Assembly: GCA_032718475.1 (NCBI GenBank)
Contig: JAUCBJ010002969.1
Span: forward strand, 1-24,187
Length of the DNA: 24,187 nt
Reading direction: 5' to 3'
DNA from: Nemertoderma westbladi
Taxonomy: Eukaryota > Xenacoelomorpha > Nemertodermatida > Nemertodermatidae
The first letter of the stretch is position 1. Every line of letters begins with the position of its first letter. Position numbers and translations under genes: made by a program. The notes beneath the pieces were generated by a model. That model did not search any database, had not been told where the DNA came from, and saw only the letters and a list, made by a program, of their open reading frames with translations. Below, in pieces: positions 6,984 to 17,460 of this stretch.

Positions 6984-8051
6984 TTATGAACTAACTAGAA
7001 TCCTAAAAATTACAATTAACTGGGTGGGTAGTTTCTCATGTAGTTTGATCCATTGGGTAAGCCGAAGTTCTAGAACCTCCCTGTTCTGCCCTCCATTGAG
7101 TAGCATACCCCTGGAGTAGCAGGCGTCTACCAACTCGCTGTCAGTGAGAGATCTAACACCCTCGTCCGTGATACATTGATCGTCACCGGACAACCAGGCG
7201 AAATGTTTACCCACACGGCGTCGCTGTTGGTATGGCAACCCATACGGAGTCAGCATAAATAGTTTGCAGAGATTAGTTAATGAGCTCCAACTTAGTTTGC
7301 TTAATGATACATGCTCGCTAACTAGTGTGGAATGTTCTAGAAGACTTTGGATAGATCCTTCCTTGTGGATGTCGTTTAAGAACTGAATCACTTTGGTGTT
7401 TCTGGATCCCTTCAGCTGCAGTTCCAGGGACCTTTTCAACTCATCCGAAGCTATAGACCTCTGACGCTGTCGTTTATTCATATGTTCATCTGTTTCGAAC
7501 GTGCTGGGGAGTATCCATGGAAACCAATGGACCAACAGGAGGAGGAGAGGCAGTCCCATAGGCATAACAGAGCAGGGTAGTAGCAACGCCGTGAACGGGA
7601 TCGCGATAAGCAGATCCCGTCCATTACGGGACATTGCTATGCGTTGAGAACGGGATAGCGGTTGGCGGTAGAGGTAACGGGTGGCCGCCAGTCTCAGCCA
7701 GACGCCCGAGTGGGTTAGTAGTACCCGGAAGCCGTGCCAATAGTGGTAGATGGTGCGTTTAGTGCCGGTCCAGGATCGACGGACTAGCGAGATCAACGGA
7801 TTACTCCGGGGTTCTTCAGGTTTATGTTCCGGTATTCCGTGTTTGTGTCGGACGACCGAGAGTTGTCCGGGTGGTACAGGGGGTTGGGTTATTAAGTACC
7901 GATACACACCAATAGCGGGCGTTGGGTAATGCAACCTCCTGTTACGAACTAGTCCTTCTAATCGCTGTCTCCTAAACTTCCGTAAGATAAAGATACCCGA
8001 GTTTTTGAAAGAGAATCCCAAGGGGAGCTGTCCTATAACAGGAAGCACCAT
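6984..8051 (-). CDS. LETMD1-like: LETM1-domain protein, LETMD1-like (mitochondrial inner membrane)
   Basis: This intact 355-residue frame matches the layout of LETMD1, a LETM1-domain protein of the mitochondrial inner membrane (about 360 residues in vertebrates) implicated in mitochondrial integrity. The N-terminus (1-43) is basic and hydrophobic with a single acidic residue, as in a mitochondrial presequence. Residues 146-182 form the membrane region: DLLIAIPFTALLLPC, then MGLPLLLLLVHWFPWILPS, followed by TFE, the LETM1-type ending (LPSTFE). A charged helical stretch follows (190-215). The C-terminal ribosome-binding-like part carries LTDSELVDACYSRGM (302-316) and LELRLTQWIKLHEKL (327-341). 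No EF hand is seen, unlike LETM1 itself. The ATG at 8049-8051 is preceded by an in-frame TAA at 8085-8087; TAA ends the frame at 6984. The body is visibly richer in CpG than its AT-rich flanks. It is intronless although vertebrate LETMD1 is spliced: either intron loss or a retrocopy under constraint. Confidence 0.82.
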   Translation of the reverse strand: MVLPVIGQLPLGFSFKNSGIFILRKFRRQRLEGLVRNRRLHYPTPAIGVYRYLITQPPVPPGQLSVVRHKHGIPEHKPEEPRSNPLISLVRRSWTGTKRTIYHYWHGFRVLLTHSGVWLRLAATRYLYRQPLSRSQRIAMSRNGRDLLIAIPFTALLLPCSVMPMGLPLLLLLVHWFPWILPSTFETDEHMNKRQRQRSIASDELKRSLELQLKGSRNTKVIQFLNDIHKEGSIQSLLEHSTLVSEHVSLSKLSWSSLTNLCKLFMLTPYGLPYQQRRRVGKHFAWLSGDDQCITDEGVRSLTDSELVDACYSRGMLLNGGQNREVLELRLTQWIKLHEKLPTQLIVIFRILVSS

Positions 8052-8849
8052 TATTGCTATAAGAACGAGCCAAATATAAATTAATTAAATAACATTGAAT
8101 TTCGCTTGTCAGTGACGGCCGGTCCTGATGCGACAGCTAAATACCGGTACCGGTACTGGAACCAAAATGATTCAACTTACTGATATGTGACACTCTGACA
8201 GGCACTCCCAGCAGCACATTCATTGATTTCAAATTTCCCTCCAAGACGTTGTCAGGAATGATTGCATTAGAAAAAAATAAGACGCCTTTTGTTTGGAAAT
8301 TCTGATAAACTAATTTGGTTAGTTGTTTATAGAAATGTATAAAATGTATTTCTTGAATTTTTATCTTGTTATTGCTTAACCGGGTGTTGAGTGCTTTATG
8401 CGTTCATAATGATTGAATGAGACGAGTGACATGTTCTTGAGATTGTTAGATGAGTAACATTCTATCAAAATATTATATTATTTGAAATTATTTCCACATT
8501 GCCAAGTTAATAAGTATAATGAAAAATTTGAATTATTTTTCTACCATAATTCTATAAAATAATAATTTTGTAAGTTTTTTTACGGAAAGGGTCATTGTGG
8601 AATATATTTTTTATCTTGTGCGCTCAAGAAAATATTTCTAAATTTATTGGTTGATATTGGCAGGTAGTTCAAGCTGCCTAATGTCGTGACTATATGACTA
8701 ACTACAGCCCCACTCTATTATTATTACCCTACAGTAGCTGGTTATGGGGATGGGTACTGCCCTAGACAGGCTGCACCATTAGGTAGGCCTGGTAGAACTA
8801 TGGAACTATGCTTGACAATTCTTAACTAATTAACATTAACAGTAATTTT
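8052..8849. other. Upstream flank of the LETMD1-like gene, no gene seen
   Basis: This region holds the leader and promoter of the minus-strand gene if it is expressed, and then AT-rich DNA up to the satellite. I recognise no core promoter element. At 8152-8165 the 14-mer ggtactggaaccaa equals a minor variant of the satellite unit core, embedded in the genome-typical taccggtaccggtac. The last 30 bases before the array (ttaactaattaacattaac) share the TTAAC word with the satellite. Confidence 0.45.
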
Positions 8850-11800
8850 AGGTTTATGTTAACTAGAGGAGAGTACTGGTACCAACCAACAGAAACTAAG
8901 GGTTGAGGTTTATGTTAACTAGAGGAGGGGTACTGGTATCAACCAACAGAAACTAGGGGTTGAGGTTTATGTTAACTAGAGGAGGGTACTGGTACCAACC
9001 AACAGAAACTAAAGGTTGAGGTTGAGGTTTATGTTAACTAGAGGAGGGGTACTGGTATCAACCAACAGAAACTAGGGGTTGAGGTTTATGTTAACTAGAG
9101 GAGGGTACTGGTACCAACCAACAGAAACTAAGGGTTGAGGTTGAGGTTTATGTTAACAGAGGGGAGTACTGGTACCAACCAACAGAAACTAAGGGTTGAG
9201 GTTTATGTTAACTAGAGGAGGGGTACTGGTACCAACCAACAGAAACTAAGGGTTGAGGTTTATGTTAACTAGAGGAGGGGTACTGGTACCAACCCACAGA
9301 AACTAAGGGTTGAGGTTTATGTTAACTAGAGGAGGGTACTGGTACCAACCAACAGAAACTAAAGGTTGAGGTTGAGGTTTATGTTAACTAGAGGAGGGGT
9401 ACTGGTACCAACCAACAGAAACTAAGGGTTGAGGTTGAGGTTTATGTTAACTAGAGGGGGGTACTGGTACCAACCCACAGAAACTAAGGTTGAGGTTTAT
9501 GTTAACTAGAGGAGAGTACTGGTACCAACCAACATAAACTAAAGGTTGAGGTTGAGGTTTATGTTAACAGAGGGGAGTACTGGTACCAACCAACAGAAAC
9601 GAAGGGTTGAGGTTGAGGTTTATGTTAACTAGAGGAGGGGTACTGGTACCAACCAACATAAACTAAGGGTTGAGGTTGAGGTTTATGTTAACTAGAGGGG
9701 AGTACTGGTACCAACCAACAGAAACTAAGGGTTGAGGTTGAGGTTTATGTTAACTAGAGGGGGGTACTGGTACCAACCAACATAAACTAAGGGTTGAGGT
9801 TGAGGTTTATGTTAACTAGAGGGGGGGTACTGGTACCAACCAACAGAAACTAAGGGTTGAGGTTGAGGTTTATGTTAACTAGAGGGGGGTACTGGTACCA
9901 ACCAACAGAAACTAAGGGTTGAGGTTGAGGTTTATGTTAACTAGAGGGGGGTACTGGTACCAACCAACAGAAACTAGGGGTTGAAGTTGAGGTTTATGTT
10001 AACTAGAGGAGGGTACTGGTACCAACCAACAGAAACTAAGGGTTGGGGTTGAGGTTTATGTTAACTAGAGGAGGGTACTGGTACCAACCAACATAAACTA
10101 AGGGTTGAGGTTGAGGTTTATGTTAACTAGAGGAGAGTACTGGTACCAACCAACAGAAACTAAAGGTTGAGGTTGAGGTTTATGTTAACTAGAGGAGGGG
10201 TACTGGTACCAACCAACAGAAACTAAGGTTGAGGTTTATGTTAACTAGAGGAGAGTACTGGTACCAACCAACAGAAACTAAAGGTTGAGGTTGAGGTTTA
10301 TGTTAACTAGAGGAGGGGTACTGGTACCAACCAACAGAAACTAGGGGTTGAAGTTGAGGTTTATGTTAACTAGAGGAGGGTACTGGTACCAACCCACAGA
10401 AACTAAGGGTTGAGGTTTATGTTAACTAGAGGAGGGTACTGGTACCAACCAACAGAAACTAAAGGTTGAGGTTGAGGTTTATGTTAACTAGAGGAGGGGT
10501 ACTGGTACCAACCAACAGAAACTAAGGTTGAGGTTTATGTTAACTAGAGGAGGGTACTGGTACCAACCAACATAAACTAAGGGTTGAGGTTGAGGTTTAT
10601 GTTAACAGAGGGGAGTACTGGTACCAACCAACATAAACTAAAGGTTGAGGTTGAGGTTTATGTTAACTAGAGGAGGGTTACTGGTACCAACCAACAGAAA
10701 CTAAGGTTGAGGTTTATGTTAACTAGAGGAGAGTACTGGTACCAACCAACATAAACTAAGGGTTGAGGTTTATGTTAACTAGAGGAGGGTACTGGTACCA
10801 ACCAACAGAAACTAAGGGTTGAGGTTGAGGTTTATGTTAACTAGAGGAGGGAACTGGTACCAACCAACAGAAACTAAAGGTTGAGGTTGAGGTTTATGTT
10901 AACTAGAGGAGGGAACTGGTACCAACCAACAGAAACTAGGGGTTGAGGTTTATGTTAACTAGAGGAGGGTACTGGTACCAACCAACAGAAACTAAAGGTT
11001 GAGGTTGAGGTTTATGTTAACTAGAGGAGGGGTACTGGTACCAACCAACAGAAACTAGGGGTTGAAGTTGAGGTTTATGTTAACTAGAGGAGGGAACTGG
11101 TACCAACCAACAGAAACTAAGGGTTGAGGTTGAGGTTTATGTTAACTAGAGGGGGGTACTGGTACCAACCCACAGAAACTAAGGGTTGAGGTTTATGTTA
11201 ACTAGAGGAGGGAACTGGTACCAACCAACATAAACTAGGGGTTGAGGTTGAGGTTTATGTTAACTAGAGGGGGGTACTGGTACCAACCCACAGAAACTAA
11301 GGGTTGAGGTTGAGGTTTATGTTAACTAGAGGGGGGTACTGGTACCAACCCACAGAAACTAAGGTTGAGGTTTATGTTAACTAGAGGAGGGTACTGGTAC
11401 CAACCAACAGAAACTAGGGGTTGAAGTTGAGGTTTATGTTAACTAGAGGAGGGGTACTGGTACCAACCAACAGAAACTAAGGGTTGAGGTTTATGTTAAC
11501 TAGAGGAGGGTACTGGTACCAACCAACAGAAACTAGGGGTTGAGGTTTATGTTAACTAGAGGAGGGTACTGGTACCAACCAACAGAAACTAAGGGTTGAG
11601 GTTGAGGTTTATGTTAACTAGAGGAGGGTACTGGTACCAACCAACAGAAACTAAGGGTTGAGGTTGAGGTTTATGTTAACTAGAGGAGGGGTACTGGTAC
11701 CAACCAACATAAACTAAGGGTTGAGGTTTATGTTAACTAGAGGAGGGGTACTGGTACCAACCAACAGAAACTAAGGGTTGAGGTTGAGGTTTATGTTAAC

Positions 11801-12984
11801 TAGAGGAGGGTACTGGTACCAACCAACATAAACTAAAGGTTGAGGTTGAGGTTTATGTTAACTAGAGGAGGGTACTGGTACCAACCAACAGAAACTAAAG
11901 GTTGAGGTTGAGGTTTATGTTAACTAGAGGAGGGTACTGGTACCAACCAACATAAACTAAAGGTTGAGGTTGAGGTTTATGTTAACTAGAGGAGGGTACT
12001 GGTACCAACCAACAGAAACTAAAGGTTGAGGTTGAGGTTTATGTTAACTAGAGGAGGGTACTGGTACCAACCAACAGAAACTAAAGGTTGAGGTTGAGGT
12101 TTATGTTAACTAGAGGAGGGGTACTGGTACCAACCAACAGAAACTAAAGGTTGAGGTTGAGGTTTATGTTAACTAGAGGAGGGGTACTGGAACCAACCAA
12201 CATAAACTAAAGGTTGAGGTTGAGGTTTATGTTAACTAGAGGAGGGTACTGGTACCAACCAACATAAACTAAAGGTTGAGGTTGAGGTTTATGTTAACTA
12301 GAGGAGGGTACTGGTACCAACCAACATAAACTAAAGGTTGAGGTTGAGGTTTATGTTAACTAGAGGAGGGTACTGGTACCAACCAACAGAAACTAAAGGT
12401 TGAGGTTGAGGTTTATGTTAACTAGAGGAGGGGTACTGGTACCAACCAACAGAAACTAAAGGTTGAGGTTGAGGTTTATGTTAACTAGAGGAGGGGTACT
12501 GGAACCAACCAACAGAAACTAGGGGTTGAAGTTGAGGTTTATGTTAACTAGAGGAGGGTACTGGTACAAACCAACAGAAACTAAAGGTTGAGGTTGAGGT
12601 TTATGTTAACTAGAGGAGGGGCACTGGTACCAACCAACAGAAACTAGGGGTTGAAGTTGAGGTTTATGTTAACTAGAAGGGGGTACTGGTACCAACCAAC
12701 ATAAACTAGGGGTTGAAGTTGAGGTTTATGTTAACTAGAGGAGGGTACTGGTACAAACCAACAGAAACTAAAGGTTGAGGTTGAGGTTTATGTTAACTAG
12801 AGGAGGGTACTGGTACCAACCAACAGAAACTAAAGGTTGAGGTTGAGGTTTATGTTAACTAGAGGAGGGGTACTGGTACCAACCAACATAAACTAGGGGT
12901 TGAAGTTGAGGTTTATGTTAACTAGAGGAGGGGTACTGGTACCAACCAACAGAAACTAAGGGTTGAGGTTGAGGTTTATGTTAA

Positions 12985-13738
12985 CTAGAGGGGGGGTACT
13001 GGTACCAACCAACATAAACTAAGGGTTGAGGTTGAGGTTTATGTTAACTAGAGGAGAGTACTGGTACCAACCAACATAAACTAAGGGTTGAGGTTGAGGT
13101 TTATGTTAACTAGAGGGGGGGTACTGGTACCAACCAACATAAACTAAGGGTTGAGGTTGAGGTTTATGTTAACTAGAGGAGGGGTACTGGTACCAACCAA
13201 CATAAACTAAGGGTTGAGGTTGAGGTTTATGTTAACTAGAGGAGGGGTACTGGTACCAACCAACATAAACTAAGGGTTGAGGTTGAGGTTTATGTTAACT
13301 AGAGGAGGGGTACTGGTACCAACCAACATAAACTAAGGGTTGAGGTTGAGGTTTATGTTAACTAGAGGGGGGGTACTGGTACCAACCAACATAAACTAAG
13401 GGTTGAGGTTGAGGTTTATGTTAACTAGAGGAGAGTACTGGTACCAACCAACATAAACTAAGGGTTGAGGTTGAGGTTTATGTTAACTAGAGGGGGGGTA
13501 CTGGTACCAACCAACATAAACTAAGGGTTGAGGTTGAGGTTTATGTTAACTAGAGGAGGGGTACTGGTACCAACCAACATAAACTAAGGGTTGAGGTTGA
13601 GGTTTATGTTAACTAGAGGAGGGGTACTGGTACCAACCAACATAAACTAAGGGTTGAGGTTGAGGTTTATGTTAACTAGAGGAGGGGTACTGGTACCAAC
13701 CAACATAAACTAAGGGTTGAGGTTGAGGTTTATGTTAA
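12985..13738. repeat. Higher-order repeat inside the satellite, 377-bp period, two cycles
   Basis: In this block every unit is of the long cataaac type, and the G-run states follow a fixed order of six units: G7, agaga, G7, agggg, agggg, agggg. The C before each cycle's first G7 is at 12985, 13362 and 13739, so the period is exactly 377 bases twice. A third, altered cycle (without the agaga unit) continues to about 14000. This is alpha-satellite-style higher-order organisation and indicates local amplification of six-unit blocks. Confidence 0.85.
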
Positions 13739-14009
13739 CTAGAGGGGGGGTACTGGTACCAACCAACATAAACTAAGGGTTGAGGTTGAGGTTTATGTTA
13801 ACTAGAGGAGGGGTACTGGTACCAACCAACATAAACTAAGGGTTGAGGTTGAGGTTTATGTTAACTAGAGGAGGGGTACTGGTACCAACCAACATAAACT
13901 AAGGGTTGAGGTTGAGGTTTATGTTAACTAGAGGGGGGGTACTGGTACCAACCAACATAAACTAAGGGTTGAGGTTGAGGTTTATGTTAACTAGAGGAGG
14001 GGTACTGGT

Positions 14010-17000
14010 ACCAACCAACAGAAACTAAGGGTTGAGGTTTATGTTAACTAGAGGAGGGTACTGGTACCAACCAACAGAAACTAAGGGTTGAGGTTTATGT
14101 TAACTAGAGGAGGGTACTGGTACCAACCAACAGAAACTAAGGGTTGAGGTTTATGTTAACTAGAGGAGAGTACTGGTACCAACCAACAGAAACTAAGGGT
14201 TGAGGTTTATGTTAACTAGAGGAGGGTACTGGTACCAACCAACATAAACTAAGGGTTGAGGTTGAGGTTTATGTTAACTAGAGGGGGGTACTGGTACCAA
14301 CCAACAGAAACTAGGGGTTGAGGTTGAGGTTTATGTTAACTAGAGGAGAGTACTGGTACCAACCAACAGAAACTAAGGGTTGAGGTTTATGTTAACTAGA
14401 GGAGGGTACTGGTACCAACCAACATAAACTAAAGGTTGAGGTTTATGTTAACTAGAGGGGGGTACTGGTACCAACCAACAGAAACTAAGGGTTGGGGTTG
14501 AGGTTTATGTTAACTAGAGGGGGGTACTGGTACCAACCAACAGAAACTAAGGGTTGAGGTTGAGGTTTATGTTAACTAGAGGGGAGTACTGGTACCAACC
14601 AACATAAACTATGGGTTGAGGTTTATGTTAACTAGAGGAGAGTACTGGTACCAACCAACAGAAACTAGGGGTTGAGGTTGAGGTTTATGTTAACTAGAGG
14701 GGGGTACTGGTACCAACCAACAGAAACTAAGGGTTGAGGTTTATGTTAACTAGAGGAGGGTACTGGTACCAACCAACAGAAACTAAGGGTTGAGGTTTAT
14801 GTTAACTAGAGGGGAGTACTGGTACCAACCAACAGAAACTAGGGGTTGAGGTTGAGGTTTATGTTAACTAGAGGGGGGTACTGGTACCAACCAACATAAA
14901 CTAAGGGTTGAGGTTTATGTTAACTAGAGGAGGGGTACTGGTACCAACCAACAGAAACTAAGGGTTGAGGTTGAGGTTTATGTTAACTAGAGGAGGGTAC
15001 TGGTACCAACCAACAGAAACTAAGGGTTGAGGTTGAGGTTTATGTTAACTAGAGGAGGGTACTGGTACCAACCAACATAAACTAAGGGTTGAGGTTTATG
15101 TTAACTAGAGGAGGGTACTGGTACCAACCAACAGAAACTAAGGGTTGAGGTTGAGGTTTATGTTAACTAGAGGAGGGTACTGGTACCAACCAACATAAAC
15201 TAAGGGTTGAGGTTTATGTTAACTAGAGGGGGGTACTGGTACCAACCAACAGAAACTAAAGGTTGAGGTTGAGGTTTATGTTAACTAGAGGGGGGTACTG
15301 GTACCAACCAACATAAACTAAGGGTTGAGGTTTATGTTAACTAGAGGAGGGGTACTGGTACCAACCAACAGAAACTAAAGGTTGAGGTTGAGGTTTATGT
15401 TAACTAGAGGGGGGTACTGGTACCAACCAACAGAAACTAAGGGTTGAGGTTGAGGTTTATGTTAACTAGAGGGGGGTACTGGTACCAACCAACAGAAACT
15501 AAAGGTTGAGGTTGAGGTTTATGTTAACTAGAGGAGGGGTACTGGTACCAACCCACAGAAACTAAGGTTGAGGTTTATGTTAACTAGAGGAGGGTACTGG
15601 TACCAACCAACAGAAACTAAGGGTTGAGGTTGAGGTTTATGTTAACTAGAGGGGGGTACTGGTACCAACCAACAGAAACTAAAGGTTGAGGTTGAGGTTT
15701 ATGTTAACTAGAGGAGGGGTACTGGTACCAACCCACAGAAACTAAGGTTGAGGTTTATGTTAACTAGAGGAGGGTACTGGTACCAACCAACAGAAACTAA
15801 GGGTTGAGGTTTATGTTAACTAGAGGAGGGTACTGGTACCAACCAACATAAACTAAGGGTTGAGGTTGAGGTTTATGTTAACTAGAGGGGGGTACTGGTA
15901 CCAACCAACATAAACTAAGGGTTGAGGTTTATGTTAACTAGAGGAGGGGTACTGGTACCAACCAACATAAACTAAGGGTTGAGGTTGAGGTTTATGTTAA
16001 CTAGAGGAGAGTACTGGTACCAACCAACATAAACTAAGGGTTGAGGTTTATGTTAACTAGAGGAGGGTACTGGTACCAACCAACAGAAACTAAGGGTTGA
16101 GGTTGAGGTTTATGTTAACTAGAGGAGGGTACTGGTACCAACCAACATAAACTAAGGGTTGAGGTTGAGGTTTATGTTAACTAGAGGAGGGTACTGGTAC
16201 CAACCAACATAAACTAAGGGTTGAGGTTTATGTTAACTAGAGGAGGGGTACTGGTACCAACCAACAGAAACTAAAGGTTGAGGTTGAGGTCTATGTTAAC
16301 TAGAGGAGGGTACTGGTACCAACCAACATAAACTAAGGGTTGAGGTTTATGTTAACTAGAGGAGGGGTACTGGTACCAACCAACAGAAACTAAAGGTTGA
16401 GGTTGAGGTTTATGTTAACTAGAGGGGGGTACTGGTACCAACCAACAGAAACTAAAGGTTGAGGTTGAGGTTTATGTTAACTAGAGGAGGGTACTGGTAC
16501 CAACCAACAGAAACTAAGGGTTGAGGTTGAGGTTTATGTTAACTAGAGGAGGGTACTGGTACCAACCAACAGAAACTAAGGGTTGAGGTTTATGTTAACT
16601 AGAGGAGGGGTACTGGTACCAACCAACATAAACTAAGGGTTGAGGTTGAGGTTTATGTTAACTAGAGGGGGGTACTGGAACCAACCAACATAAACTAAGG
16701 GTTGAGGTTGAGGTTTATGTTAACTAGAGGAGGGTACTGGTACCAACCAACAGAAACTAAGGGTTGAGGTTTATGTTAACTAGAGGAGGGTACTGGTACC
16801 AACCAACATAAACTAAGGGTTGAGGTTTATGTTAACTAGAGGAGGGGTACTGGTACCAACCAACAGAAACTAAAGGTTGAGGTTGAGGTCTATGTTAACT
16901 AGAGGAGGGTACTGGTACCAACCAACATAAACTAAGGGTTGAGGTTTATGTTAACTAGAGGAGGGGTACTGGTACCAACCAACAGAAACTAAAGGTTGAG

Positions 17001-17460
17001 GTTGAGGTTTATGTTAACTAGAGGAGGGTACTGGTACCAACCAACATAAACTAAGGGTTGAGGTTTATGTTAACTAGAGGAGGGGTACTGGTACCAACCA
17101 ACAGAAACTAAAGGTTGAGGTTGAGGTTTATGTTAACTAGAGGAGGGTACTGGTACCAACCAACAGAAACTAAGGTTGAGGTTGAGGTTTATGTTAACTA
17201 GAGGGGGGTACTGGTACCAACCAACAGAAACTAAAGGTTGAGGTTGAGGTTTATGTTAACTAGAGGAGGGTACTGGTACCAACCAACAGAAACTAAGGGT
17301 TGAGGTTGAGGTTTATGTTAACTAGAGGAGGGTACTGGTACCAACCAACAGAAACTAAGGGTTGAGGTTTATGTTAACTAGAGGAGGGGTACTGGTATCA
17401 ACCAACATAAACTAAGGGTTGAGGTTGAGGTTTATGTTAACTAGAGGAGGGTACTGGTAC
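14010..17460. repeat. Super-repeat copy 1 (about 3.45 kb) of the satellite
   Basis: This block and the next (17461-about 21110) share the same order of variant units, including rare ones: gttgggg at 14491 and 17940, and ctatggg with its A at 14611 and 18060. Both pairs are 3449 bases apart. From about 14051 to 15312 the two copies appear identical when read against each other; the copies diverge by whole-unit insertions or deletions after that, with the offset rising to about 3.7 kb. Inside this copy a three-unit block repeats with a 180-base period (15421-15600 and 15601-15780). Confidence 0.85.
15421..15780. repeat. Three-unit higher-order repeat, 180-bp period
   Basis: Two successive 180-base blocks have the same series of three units: a ctaaggg long unit with a G6 run, a ctaaagg long unit with agggg followed by the rare ccaaccc, and a short ctaagg unit with aggg. 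The ccaaccc words fall exactly 180 bases apart (in the lines beginning 15541 and 15721). The corresponding place in copy 2 (about 18900-19440) has extra partial cycles, so this small block keeps changing copy number. Confidence 0.78.

Noticed and set aside
6874-7119. Plus-strand frame overlapping the LETMD1-like gene end
   Set aside because: It is antisense to the conserved C-terminal part of the minus-strand gene and has no domain.
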